Shown: positions 48,851-58,026 of the stretch, in pieces
Layout of the letters: every line of letters starts with the position of its first letter
Numbering within the stretch: position 1 is the first letter of the stretch
Origin: JAJPHU01 sp035553375
GTDB lineage: Bacteria; Planctomycetota; Planctomycetia; Gemmatales; Gemmataceae
Direction: 5' to 3'
Assembly (NCBI GenBank): GCA_035553375.1
Contig: DATNCY010000370.1
Span: 31,897 to 95,896, forward strand
DNA length: 64,000 nucleotides
Program-made: the position numbers and the translations under genes
Notes under the pieces: model-generated
What the model saw: only the letters and a program-made list of their open reading frames with translations
The model's database searches: none
Told to the model about the DNA's origin: nothing

Positions 48851-51800
48851 TCATAGTGCCACAAGACGACCCAACCCCGCCAACTTTTTCCGCGCGAACG
48901 ACTGCGCGATCATCACGGCTTGACTGCTCGCCGCTTGGCGAGGCGCTCCAGCGATGCCTTTGCCTCTTGCGTGAGCCTTGCCGTGGGCGCGCCTTTCGCC
49001 AGAGTATTCAGCACGCGCTGCGCGTCGGGTGTGCCGATGTGTTCCAGTACCTCCACCGCCCGCAGTCCGCGCAGACGTTCTGGGGAGCAAACGCGGTCCA
49101 ATTCCTGGAGTAATTCTTTGACGCGAAGACGCTGCTCTACCGATGGCTTGCCGGCGAGGATCTTCCGCGCGGCGGACTCCACGACGTCGCCCAGCGCGCA
49201 ACTCGCGCGCTGCCTTCTGGCGCACGCTGAACTCATCGCTGTCGAGATCGGCGAGCAATCGGTCGATGCGCCGCGTGTCGATGGCGGGGGCTGGATGAAG
49301 GTGTTGTTTGAGGAACGATACCGCTTGCTCTCCGGCGGCCAGCAGCGTTTGCACAGCGCGATAGGCTTCGCGCGCGTCGGCCTCGGCCAGCTTGCTCCAC
49401 AGCGCGTTGGCTTCTTCCAGGCGGAGCCGGCCCTTGCGCGGAAAATGTGTGGTTCGTTGACCCGACAAATCCCAAATCATGATGATGCAATCGTCGCCTC
49501 CCGTTGCCAGCAACGTGCTATCGGGAGAGAACGCCAGACTACGGATGCCTCGCCAGTGCGATATATTGCCCTGTCTCCTGTAGCTGGTACGCACTTGCCT
49601 CGAAGACAATTCCCACAGAACAACCAGGCAGCCTTCTCCCTCGTGCCCCGAGCCAAACCCGTATCCGGCGGCCAAGCTGCGGCCATCGGGTGAGAAAGCG
49701 ATGGAATCGACAGGTCCGCGCCTGTCAGCCACAAGCGGGACGGCGAACGGCCGTCGCGGTTCGCCACTGAGGGCGTCCCACAAGTGTACGCTGTCGTCAT
49801 TACTGCTGGCGGCGACCGTCTTGCCGTCGGGGCTGAACGCCATTAGGGGAGAACGACGCGACGGTGGAATCGCCAACGTGTGAATTTGCTTTCCTTGGGC
49901 AACGTCCCAAAGCCGGATGGCGTTGTCCGCCGCGCCGTGTGTAGCGAGCCATTTGCCATCCGCCGAGAAGGCCAGTCGAGAAACCCAGTTGCCCGGATTA
50001 GCGAAGGAGCGTAATTCTTGTCCCGTCGCCACGTCCCAGAATTGGACGGCCTTCTTCCAACCGCCGCTGGCGATCATTTTGCCGTCTGGAGCAAAGGCCA
50101 TCGCGTAGACGTTACTGACTTCCGCCTCCAGCCGGCGGATCTCCCGACCCGTGGCCGCATCCCAGAGGCGGATCGTCTTGTCCTCGCCGGCGGACGCGAT
50201 CAGCTTGCCATCGGGAGAAGAGGCGACAACGGCAATCCCCTCCTTGTGGCCGCGCAGTTGAGCCGTTTCCTTGCCGGTCAGCGGATCCCAAATACGGACG
50301 ATGTTATCGGGGCGGGCCGCGCCGGATACCAGTCTCTTGCCATCGGGAGAGAACGCAACCGAGTTAATCGCGCTGGTATGCCAATGGTCGTGGCGGAATT
50401 TGCCCGTTGTCGCATCCCAAAAGGTGATATAGGCTCCATCACCGGCAGTCAGATATTTGCCATCCGCCGAGTAGGCCAAGTGAAAGACTTGGCTACCTTT
50501 GCCCCGGAATTGCCGCACTTCCTTGCGGGAGGCCAGGTCATACAGGCGCACGAGCGATCCGAAATGGAAATGGGAAACGGCAAGCTGCTTGCCATCCGGG
50601 GAGAAAGCAATGGCAACCATATATGCCTCGGGTTGCTTCAAAAGCGGCGGCAATTCCTTGAGCGTTCGCGTATCCCATAAGCGGACGCCTTTGTAGGTGA
50701 AGGGAACCGTGGCGAGTATCTTGCCATCCGGCGAAAGGGCGATTTGTCCGCTGTAATCCTGAGTGTTGGACGGAGAGACGATTGTTTCCGTGCGGCGGTC
50801 CATGTCCCAGATATGGATTTTGGCATGGCCCTTGCCGACGCGCTGAAGGACGAGTGTTTTGCTGTCGGCGGAAAAGGCCATCTGCGTCTGCACCCTATCG
50901 TCCAGCTTCAAGGGTATCGGGTCCTCAACTTGGCTGCGGACCACATCGCAGAAGCGAATTACCGGCCGTTTGTCCATGTTGCAAATCACCAGCGTCCGGC
51001 CATCCGGCGAGAGTCCCAAAGGGCATTGGCCATTGCCAGAGCCAACTCCAAAATGGAGGTACAGAGGCAATTCCCCCACTTTGGCCGCAGGCAAGAGTCC
51101 GCCGATCTTTTTGTCGGACACCACATCCCACAACTGAAGGTCGAGATTTTGTTTCGCCACGGCGACAAGCTTGTCGCGCGTGGCGAAGATGGCGGCCTCC
51201 CGCAATTCCTGGCGGAGCGGTCGTTCGCGCCCCGTGACGGCGTCCCATAGACGATTGCCGTCCATAGCCGTCGAAACCACCCATTTGCCGTCCGGCGAAA
51301 GAGTGACGCGATGGACGTGGAAGCCATGGTAAAGGCGAAGCGATCCCAGGCGTGCGATCGCCTCCGGCGGCAGGGGATCGCCATAACGGTCGGTGCGTGC
51401 CTGTTCCTTCTCCTTCGGTGGCGTTGGCTGATCCGGTTTCTTCGTCTCCGTCTGCCGCGTCTCGGCTTGCCGCGCCGCCATCATCTGGTGAGCCGCCAGC
51501 GCCGCACCTCCCGCCAGTACACTCGTCACCAGCAGAAGCACCAGCCCGAGTTTCACCTTGGCCAACGTCATGCCGTGGACCGCCCCTTCCGCCAGCGCCG
51601 AAACCGAAGCGGATGCTCCCGTACTCAATCCCATCTTCCCGCCCAGCGCCGCCACGATCGGCGGCACGGTCGCCTCCGCGTTGACCGCGAGCAAGGTAGT
51701 AAACGCGCCGGCGGAAAGACTCACGCCCCGCCGTGTCAAGCGCTCGTGCAGCAGTCGCCGCGCTTTGAGCAAGCGTGTCTTGACCGTGCCTGCCGGCCAA

Positions 51801-52324
51801 CCCAATTGATGGGCCGTTTCCTCGTTCGTCAGCCCCTCCCAGTAACACAGCAAGATGGGAGCGCGATACTTCTCCGGCAACGCATGTACTTCCTCGACAA
51901 CGATGCACTCCAACTCGCGCCAGGCCACCTCGCTCACTGGATCCACGACCGGCACGACGATCGATTCTCGCTCGTGAGATTGTCGCCGTAGGATGTCCGC
52001 CCGCGTCTTGCGGGCGATGCGGTAGGCCACACCGTATAACCAACTGGCCAACGACGCCGGCTTGCGCACTTGCCCCGCCTGGCGAGCGAGTACGAGAAAC
52101 GTGGCCTGATAAGCCTCTTCCGCCTGCTGGACATGACGCAGCACACGACGACAGACGCGCCAGACCAGCGGGCCATGCCGTCGCACCAGCGCCGCGAAGG
52201 CACCCTCGTCGCGCTGGTGGACGAACTGTTCCAGCAAATGGGCGTCTGTCCGGTTCCCGGCTTGCGGCAGACCGACCAGTTTATGGATGTGACGGACAAC
52301 GGGAGCGAGCGGTGTATCGGCCAT
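48851..52324 (-). CDS. ECF sigma factor fused to membrane helix and WD40 propellers, frameshifted near the end
   Basis: Residues about 25-110 hold sigma region 2 (HVQQAEEAYQATFLVLARQA) and about 145-200 region 4 (GLTNEETAHQLGWPAGTVK). A membrane helix lies at about 255-277, then RTDRYGDPLPP at about 311. From about 330 to 1000 at least ten WD40 repeats follow (FSPDGKRLVSGA, VRIWDPLTG, IRLWDAATG, IRLWDVAQG). After DSDEFSVRQKAARELRA the expected HEAT-like end is lost to a frameshift at about 49191-49204, and the remaining 116 residues (GRRRGVRRAEDP onwards) are out of frame and arginine-rich. The correct continuation is at 48913-49200 in another frame. The start has GGAGGG upstream. The sigma part should face the cytoplasm and the propellers the outside. 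Confidence 0.85.
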   Translation of the reverse strand: MADTPLAPVVRHIHKLVGLPQAGNRTDAHLLEQFVHQRDEGAFAALVRRHGPLVWRVCRRVLRHVQQAEEAYQATFLVLARQAGQVRKPASLASWLYGVAYRIARKTRADILRRQSHERESIVVPVVDPVSEVAWRELECIVVEEVHALPEKYRAPILLCYWEGLTNEETAHQLGWPAGTVKTRLLKARRLLHERLTRRGVSLSAGAFTTLLAVNAEATVPPIVAALGGKMGLSTGASASVSALAEGAVHGMTLAKVKLGLVLLLVTSVLAGGAALAAHQMMAARQAETRQTETKKPDQPTPPKEKEQARTDRYGDPLPPEAIARLGSLRLYHGFHVHRVTLSPDGKWVVSTAMDGNRLWDAVTGRERPLRQELREAAIFATRDKLVAVAKQNLDLQLWDVVSDKKIGGLLPAAKVGELPLYLHFGVGSGNGQCPLGLSPDGRTLVICNMDKRPVIRFCDVVRSQVEDPIPLKLDDRVQTQMAFSADSKTLVLQRVGKGHAKIHIWDMDRRTETIVSPSNTQDYSGQIALSPDGKILATVPFTYKGVRLWDTRTLKELPPLLKQPEAYMVAIAFSPDGKQLAVSHFHFGSLVRLYDLASRKEVRQFRGKGSQVFHLAYSADGKYLTAGDGAYITFWDATTGKFRHDHWHTSAINSVAFSPDGKRLVSGAARPDNIVRIWDPLTGKETAQLRGHKEGIAVVASSPDGKLIASAGEDKTIRLWDAATGREIRRLEAEVSNVYAMAFAPDGKMIASGGWKKAVQFWDVATGQELRSFANPGNWVSRLAFSADGKWLATHGAADNAIRLWDVAQGKQIHTLAIPPSRRSPLMAFSPDGKTVAASSNDDSVHLWDALSGEPRRPFAVPLVADRRGPVDSIAFSPDGRSLAAGYGFGSGHEGEGCLVVLWELSSRQVRTSYRRQGNISHWRGIRSLAFSPDSTLLATGGDDCIIMIWDLSGQRTTHFPRKGRLRLEEANALWSKLAEADAREAYRAVQTLLAAGEQAVSFLKQHLHPAPAIDTRRIDRLLADLDSDEFSVRQKAARELRAGRRRGVRRAEDPRRQAIGRAASSRQRITPGIGPRLLPRTSARTAGGGGTGTHRHTRRAARAEYSGERRAHGKAHARGKGIAGAPRQAASSQAVMIAQSFARKKLAGLGRLVAL
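48913..49203 (-). pseudogene. Out-of-frame HEAT-like C-terminal domain of the second ECF fusion gene
   Basis: In the alternative frame this segment reads ALGDVVESAARKILAGKPSV, then LRGLRAVEVLEHIGTPDAQ and LTQEAKASLERLAKRRAVKP. It aligns with the intact C-terminus of the third paralogue (MEVLEHIGTPEARQVLESL, RLTQEAKVALDRLAKRR). A shift of one base near 49191-49204 (gcgcgc repeats) would join it to the upstream WD40 protein. Confidence 0.82.
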
Positions 52325-52393
52325 GTGTGCGTCCCTCCGAAACAGGAGTCACCCTGATATAGTAGTGGAGGGCAGGCCGAGAATGGTTTTCGA

Positions 52394-54604
52394 TTACGGA
52401 CCATTACGCCGTTTGGCGAGACGATCCAGCGCCACCTTCGCCTCTTGCGTAAGCCGTGCCGTAGGCGCTCCCTTGGCCAGAGATTCAAGCACCTGCCGCG
52501 CTTCCGGGGTGCCGATATGTTCCAGCACCTCCATCGCACGCAAGCGACGCAACCCCTCGGGAGAGACGGTCAACGCGCGCACATCTTCCAGCAGTTCCTT
52601 GATGCGCTTGCGCGCCTCCAGCGTGAGCTTGCCTTTGAGCGTTTCACGCAAGACCGGCTCGGCGCGTTCGCCCAGCCGCCGAAGTTGCTTCATCGCCTTC
52701 TGCCTTACCTCGAAGCGATCACTATCGAGATCGGCGATCAACGGAGCGACCTGCCGCCGATCGGCAGGAGCGGGTGCCGACCGCAGTTTTTCTTTGAGCA
52801 GCGAGACGGCCTGTTCGGGAGATGTCGATAGGAGGCCGATGGCGTCAAACGCCTTGCTGGCATCCTTACCAGCTAGGTCGTCCCACAACGATTGCACCTG
52901 CTTGGGCGATAAGGCTCCAGGTCGTGCCGCGATGGGCTGGCCGGTCGTGTCCCATACGAGGACCGTCGTATCCGCGCTCCCGGAGGCCAAGGTCTTGCCA
53001 TCCGGGGAGAAAACCAGGGAATCGACGTAGGAGTAATGTCCCTTTAAGCGACGGCGGACTTGGCCGGCAGCGACGTCCCAGAGGGTGACAATCCCAGAAG
53101 CATCAGCCCAAGCCAACATTCGGCCATCGGGAGCGAACGCCACGGAGAACACTCGCGCGTGCTGAGCGGCCATAAAGGGGCGATCTTCTCCCGTGATGGC
53201 GTCGAACAGGTGGAAAGTGCGATTCGTCGTCCCATCGGGTAAGAAATCGCCATCGCCCATAACAAGGGTTCGGCCATCCGGCGAGAAGGCGACCTGCTGG
53301 ACGGCCCCGACTTCCGCTAGCTCGGCCTTCCGTTTTCCGGTGGCGACATCCCAGAAGTGGACGCCGTTCTCGCCGCCCCCGACGGTCCCCACGGCGGCCA
53401 GCATCTTGCCATCGGGGGAGAGGGCGACAACTTGCAGGGATCTCTTGGGCGTCTTGTGGCGACGGAGCAGTTCTCCCGTAGCCATTCGCCACACGCTGAC
53501 AAGAATGGCTTCTTCTTCCGAGGCCACGGAGAGAAACGTTTTGCCATCGGGCAAGCAGGCAAGATGGAACACGGACCCACCGGGCCGGAGGCGTATCGTG
53601 CCGAAGCGGGCCAGTGCGCCGGGCGGCAGCGGATCCCCGTAGCGATCCGTGCGTACCTGTTCCTTCTTCGCTTGTGGTCGTGGTTGCTCCGCCTTCTCGG
53701 CCTTCGGATTCGGTGTCGCCTCCGCCGGCGGTTCGGACAGAGCCAAGGGCGCGAGCAAGCCACCGCCCAGCATTCCCACCATCAACACCACTGCCCCGGC
53801 GATCTTCAATTTGGCCAGTAGCATGCTCTTCAGCACACCATCCATCAGCGCGGCGACCTTGACCGGGATCGCGCCCGCAATCGCCGCTTGTCCTGCCGCC
53901 AGACAACTCGCGGCCTTGACCGTGGACGCCACCAACGGACTCGGAAGACAGGCTGGCGTTGCGTTTCCCGACAACCCCAGCGCGGCAATTCCACCGGAGA
54001 GCGTCAGGCCGTGGCGCGTCAACCGCTTCGCCAGCAGCGCACGCGCTCGGGACAGCCGGCCCGATAATGTTCCTTCCGGCCAGCCCAGTTGGTTCGCCGC
54101 CTCCTTGCGCGTCTTGCCTTCCAGATCGCATAGGACGATGGGTACACGATACTTGTCCGGCAGACGGTTCAACTCCTCATCGAGCAATTCGTGCAACTCC
54201 CCTCCGAAGTCTTCCTGCGGCGTTTCTCGTCGGGCCATCGCGCTCGCCTGCCTTTCCTTCCTTCGCCGCCGCTCACCCGCCGCTCGCGCCTTCAGAGCCG
54301 TCTTGTAGGCCACGCCGTAAAGCCAGCCACCCACCGTCGCACGTTTCGTGATGGACGCCGCCTTGCGGACGAGTACGAGAAACGTCGCCTGAAACGCATC
54401 CTCGGCGTCGTCGGCGTTCCTCAGTACGCGGTGGCAGACGCCCAGCACCATCGCTCCATGCCGCCGCACCAGCGTTTCAAACGCGACTTCATCGCGCCGC
54501 GTAAGAAAATGCGCCAGCAGTTGCGCATCGGACAAACTTTCGCCATTGTTCCGGGCGATGACCCGCAAATGCTGAATAACCTTGTTCATCGGGCTGGTCG
54601 GCAT
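52394..54604 (-). CDS. ECF sigma factor fused to membrane helix and WD40 propeller, intact
   Basis: From 54604 (GGAG eight bases upstream) the protein has 736 residues. Region 2 is at about 20-105 (GVCHRVLRNADDAEDAFQAT) and region 4 at about 135-195 (CDLEGKTRKEAANQLGWPEG). A membrane helix is at about 260-285 and RTDRYGDPLPP at about 318. Five or six WD40 repeats span about 330-580 (ALSPDGKMLAAVG, LVFSPDGKTLASGSADTTVL). A complete HEAT-like C-terminus follows (about 610-736). It is the intact reference for the two damaged paralogues downstream. An in-frame extension to 54670 is possible but less likely. Such sigma-WD40 fusions are a known expansion in Gemmata. Confidence 0.88.
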   Translation of the reverse strand: MPTSPMNKVIQHLRVIARNNGESLSDAQLLAHFLTRRDEVAFETLVRRHGAMVLGVCHRVLRNADDAEDAFQATFLVLVRKAASITKRATVGGWLYGVAYKTALKARAAGERRRRKERQASAMARRETPQEDFGGELHELLDEELNRLPDKYRVPIVLCDLEGKTRKEAANQLGWPEGTLSGRLSRARALLAKRLTRHGLTLSGGIAALGLSGNATPACLPSPLVASTVKAASCLAAGQAAIAGAIPVKVAALMDGVLKSMLLAKLKIAGAVVLMVGMLGGGLLAPLALSEPPAEATPNPKAEKAEQPRPQAKKEQVRTDRYGDPLPPGALARFGTIRLRPGGSVFHLACLPDGKTFLSVASEEEAILVSVWRMATGELLRRHKTPKRSLQVVALSPDGKMLAAVGTVGGGENGVHFWDVATGKRKAELAEVGAVQQVAFSPDGRTLVMGDGDFLPDGTTNRTFHLFDAITGEDRPFMAAQHARVFSVAFAPDGRMLAWADASGIVTLWDVAAGQVRRRLKGHYSYVDSLVFSPDGKTLASGSADTTVLVWDTTGQPIAARPGALSPKQVQSLWDDLAGKDASKAFDAIGLLSTSPEQAVSLLKEKLRSAPAPADRRQVAPLIADLDSDRFEVRQKAMKQLRRLGERAEPVLRETLKGKLTLEARKRIKELLEDVRALTVSPEGLRRLRAMEVLEHIGTPEARQVLESLAKGAPTARLTQEAKVALDRLAKRRNGP

Positions 54605-54685
54605 GGCGCGCACTCCACGAACAAATCGTCTTCCCTCATTCTGTTCCCGAAGGAGTGGCGATTCATACAACTTTTTTGGGCGATA

Positions 54686-54750
54686 GGCGAACGGCCGGCG
54701 TTAGCTGGCTGGTGAGTATCCCACCAGCCGGCTAACGCCGGCCGTTCGCC
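54686..54750. repeat. Palindromic repeat P1, copy C
   Basis: Arms 54686-54714 (ggcgaacggccggcgttagc...) and 54722-54750 are complementary over 29 bases with one mismatch and a 7-base loop. It lies between the start of the third ECF fusion gene and the end of the cytochrome gene, both on the minus strand. Confidence 0.92.
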
Positions 54751-54770
54751 GCAGTGCCAATTCCAGCGAG

Positions 54771-57700
54771 CTATTTCCCACTCGGCTTATCCGGCTTGCT
54801 TTGCAGCGTCAGCAGATAGGCCAGCAGATTATGGAGGTCCGCTTCGGGGATTTGCTCGGCGAGGTTGGCCGGCATCGGCGAGATTTGCGACGTACTGCGC
54901 TCTTCGACCGCGTCCTTCGGTACACGCACTTCCTTGCCCTGCGCGTCGGCCAGCACCAGGACCGCACCTTCCTCCTTGAGCAACAACCCCGGAACAACTT
55001 GGCCTTTCTTGAGGTTCAACGTCGTCAGACGGAATGCCTGATCGACGTTGCGATTCGGATCGAGAATGTCCTCGAGAAGACGATCGATTCCACGAACGCC
55101 GACGCCATCGAGTTGCGGCCCGATCTTCGCTCCTTGTCCGCCGACTTGATGACAGTTGGCGCAGTTCTTGGTGAAAACCTGAACGCCGGCGGCAACGTCC
55201 TTCTTCGCCTTGGTGAAGCTAGCGCGCCGACGATTGAGCAGATCCTGCATGCCTTTGCCGGCCGGCGGCAATCCCGCCGTCAACTCAGCAAGACGCTCCT
55301 TCAATTTGGGAGGATTGGACTTTTTCAGGAACGGCGCAACGGCGGAGTCTTGCAGCAAGCGCGCCGATGCCTTGCCGATCTTGACGGCTTCGAGCAGTTT
55401 CTCCGCCCCGGTAGGACTACCGGCCAGTCCGGCAGCGATGATCGTTTGCAAGCGCGCCGGCGCGGTGGGCAGAACCTTGAGCAACTCCGCCTGCGTTTCG
55501 GACTGATTCGCTCGCGCCAACAAATTGGCGCTCTGTTGTCGCAAGGCGAACGGCGATTGGGCATCGCCGAGAACGCCGCCAAGCACGGCGGCATGACGGC
55601 GGGCGTCGAGGTTCGCCAGCGCATCCAGAGCGGCCTTGCGCTGTCCCTCCGGTGCGCCGCGCCGGCCGGCCAATTCCGCCACGCCCTTCTGCTGATCGGT
55701 CAATCGCAGATCGCCGACCAGTTTGATGCCGGATTCGACATCGGGGCCGTGCTTGGACGCCAGCAGCTTACCCGTGAGTTCCACGGCCCAGGCGCGTGCC
55801 GCTTCAGGAAGCGGTGCGCGGCGCTCTTGCATGCCGTGTTCGATCTCGTGGAACAAGGCGGCCTGGAGCCCGAGGTTTCGCGGTTCCTTGCCGCGCGCGA
55901 ACTCCAGCAATTCTTTCGTCACCGGCTCTTTACCGTGGCGAGCGATGTGATGCACCGAACGCATCAGCATATCGCCCTGTTCCTTCGAGCGCGGCAAATA
56001 CTTCATCAGATACAGTGCCGCCTCCGCGCTCGGCACACCCAGCGAGACATCCGCGATGGCGTGAGCATCGCGCTCGCTCCGCACTTCCGCCGCGACTTTC
56101 ACCCAACTGAGCGCCGGCCGCAATTGATCGCGCAGAGCCATGCGGACGACGTGCAGTAGATGCGTGTCGTCGTTGGGCACGGCGTGACGCAGATCGAGCA
56201 GCGGCCGAATGTTCTCCGTATTGGGATGCTGGCCCAGCGCATCGGCCGCCGCTCGCCGGACGTTGGCATCGTCGTCCTTCAGTCCGGCCAGGGCCAGCGT
56301 GTGCTGGTCCGGCGTCAGGGTGGCACGCTCGCTCAGAATACGCTGAGCATGCACACGCGGGCCGCGCTCTTTATGCTTCGCTCCCTTTGTGAGTAAGGCA
56401 TCCTCCAGAGCGCCGCCGCGTTCCAGCACCCACAGGCCATGAATCCATTGCCAGGCGTTCGCTTTGTCCGATGCCAGCAGATCGCGCAACGCACCCGTTG
56501 CTTGCGCTTGGGGCTTGTGGCCGCGCTCGACGAGTTGATTCGTCGCCTTGGTTCGCACGGTTAGATTCGGATGAGCGAGATCCTTGATGAGATCGCCGAC
56601 CGTCGCTGTGGTCCAGTCCGTGCGCGGAGCGGGCGTGCCCTTGTTATCGTCGCCGCGATAAACGATGCGCCAGATGCGACCACTCTCACGATCGCGGCCG
56701 GGATGTGTGAGCGGCACTTCGTAATGACCGATGATGCGGTTGTAGAAGTCGGCGACGTACAAGGCCCCATCGGGACCGAGTTGGACATGGACCGGGCGGA
56801 ACCACGGATCATCCGACTCAAGAAATCGCTTAAGTATTCCTTTTGGAGTAGAACCGTGCCACTCGATGGCGAATTGGTTGACGCGATGGCTGATGACATC
56901 GCCGATGTAGGCGCTGCCCTGATAGGGCTTGGGAAAATGATCGGCGTCGTAGAAAGCGAGGCCAGCCACGGCGGTCGATTCCGTGTAGCCGTTGTACATC
57001 TGCGGCGCCAGACCGAGGCCATCGTTGGCCGTGCCGAAACTCGGATACCAGCCGCCGCGCAGCAGCTGATAGATCGGCTGCGTGTGACAGTCGGCCGAGT
57101 AGAGATTGCCCAGCGAATCGAAGGCGATGCCGAATGGATTGACTTGGCCGTGCGTGAACTGCTCGATGTGGCTGCCATCGGGCCTGATGCGGTAGGTGTT
57201 GCCGGATCTCAAGGTGATCGAACTGCCGTCCTTGGCCTTGATGGTCGATTCATTCGAGAAACCGTGACAGGCGTAGATCCAGCCATCGAAACCCCAGGTG
57301 AACGAACCCGTCAGTCCGTGCGTGTCGCGGTTGCCGATGCGCGAATAAAACACTTGCCGGCTATCGGCGTGTTCGCCGCCCTTGCTGTCGCGTAGACGGT
57401 AAATCGACGGAATGCTGAAAACGAGTGCATCCTGCGGTTTCGCCGATGGCAACGGTATCACGCCGATGGGGATGACGAGATCGTCGGCGAAGGTAGTGAT
57501 CTTGCGTGCCCGTCCGTCGGGGCCAAAATCTTCGAGGATTTTGACACTATCGCGGCGTTTCTGGCCGGGCGGTGGCTGGAATGGATATTCCACGGTGTCC
57601 GTGACCCACAATCGGCCGCGATCGTCGAAGGCGAGGTTGAGCGGTTTGTGAATGTCCGGCTCAGCGGCGACGAGTTGAATCTCGAAACCGGGCGGCAGGT

Positions 57701-57836
57701 GGAAGCGTTTGCGTTCCTCCTCCGGCGTGCGATGCGGCGTGGAAGCGACGTTGGGATCGGGTTTCGGTTGCGAACGCGCAACCACGGCGAGAAGACCGAG
57801 CATCAAGGTGGAGACGCAGAAGATGGCGGAGCGCAT
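54771..57836 (-). CDS. PVC-type membrane-bound dehydrogenase-like protein with HEAT repeats and cytochrome c
   Basis: This secreted protein of 1021 residues (start 57836, GAGGAAATA upstream) has a signal peptide (AIFCVSTLMLGLLAVVARS). A beta-propeller domain typical of planctomycete dehydrogenase-like proteins follows (LPPGFEIQLVAAEPDIHKPL, DDRGRLWVTDTVEYPF, HVQLGPDGALYVADFYNRII). Long HEAT-like helical repeats span about 420-830. A C-terminal cytochrome c domain has the heme site NCANCHQVGGQGAKIGPQLDG at about residue 890 and a late methionine ligand candidate (ISPMPANL). It probably transfers electrons from oxidation of a sugar or polymer breakdown product outside the cytoplasm. The substrate is not known for the family. 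Confidence 0.9.
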   Translation of the reverse strand: MRSAIFCVSTLMLGLLAVVARSQPKPDPNVASTPHRTPEEERKRFHLPPGFEIQLVAAEPDIHKPLNLAFDDRGRLWVTDTVEYPFQPPPGQKRRDSVKILEDFGPDGRARKITTFADDLVIPIGVIPLPSAKPQDALVFSIPSIYRLRDSKGGEHADSRQVFYSRIGNRDTHGLTGSFTWGFDGWIYACHGFSNESTIKAKDGSSITLRSGNTYRIRPDGSHIEQFTHGQVNPFGIAFDSLGNLYSADCHTQPIYQLLRGGWYPSFGTANDGLGLAPQMYNGYTESTAVAGLAFYDADHFPKPYQGSAYIGDVISHRVNQFAIEWHGSTPKGILKRFLESDDPWFRPVHVQLGPDGALYVADFYNRIIGHYEVPLTHPGRDRESGRIWRIVYRGDDNKGTPAPRTDWTTATVGDLIKDLAHPNLTVRTKATNQLVERGHKPQAQATGALRDLLASDKANAWQWIHGLWVLERGGALEDALLTKGAKHKERGPRVHAQRILSERATLTPDQHTLALAGLKDDDANVRRAAADALGQHPNTENIRPLLDLRHAVPNDDTHLLHVVRMALRDQLRPALSWVKVAAEVRSERDAHAIADVSLGVPSAEAALYLMKYLPRSKEQGDMLMRSVHHIARHGKEPVTKELLEFARGKEPRNLGLQAALFHEIEHGMQERRAPLPEAARAWAVELTGKLLASKHGPDVESGIKLVGDLRLTDQQKGVAELAGRRGAPEGQRKAALDALANLDARRHAAVLGGVLGDAQSPFALRQQSANLLARANQSETQAELLKVLPTAPARLQTIIAAGLAGSPTGAEKLLEAVKIGKASARLLQDSAVAPFLKKSNPPKLKERLAELTAGLPPAGKGMQDLLNRRRASFTKAKKDVAAGVQVFTKNCANCHQVGGQGAKIGPQLDGVGVRGIDRLLEDILDPNRNVDQAFRLTTLNLKKGQVVPGLLLKEEGAVLVLADAQGKEVRVPKDAVEERSTSQISPMPANLAEQIPEADLHNLLAYLLTLQSKPDKPSGK

Positions 57837-58026
57837 TATTTCCTCGAAGAGCAAAGGACGACGCTGGCGGATCGATGCTTGAAGATAGAGGATCGAGAAT
57901 GTTCGATCAAGAAGAAAGAGAGGGATGGCTGCCTATCCCTGCTATGCTGAGATTCAATATCCTTCGCCATGGGGGGATGGCTCCGCGCCGGAATACGATT
58001 CCTTCGTCATCGGAAGAGGATTCCTT

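Noticed and set aside
54801..56159. 452-residue plus-strand frame
   Set aside because: Antisense of the HEAT and cytochrome part of the 54771-57836 gene.
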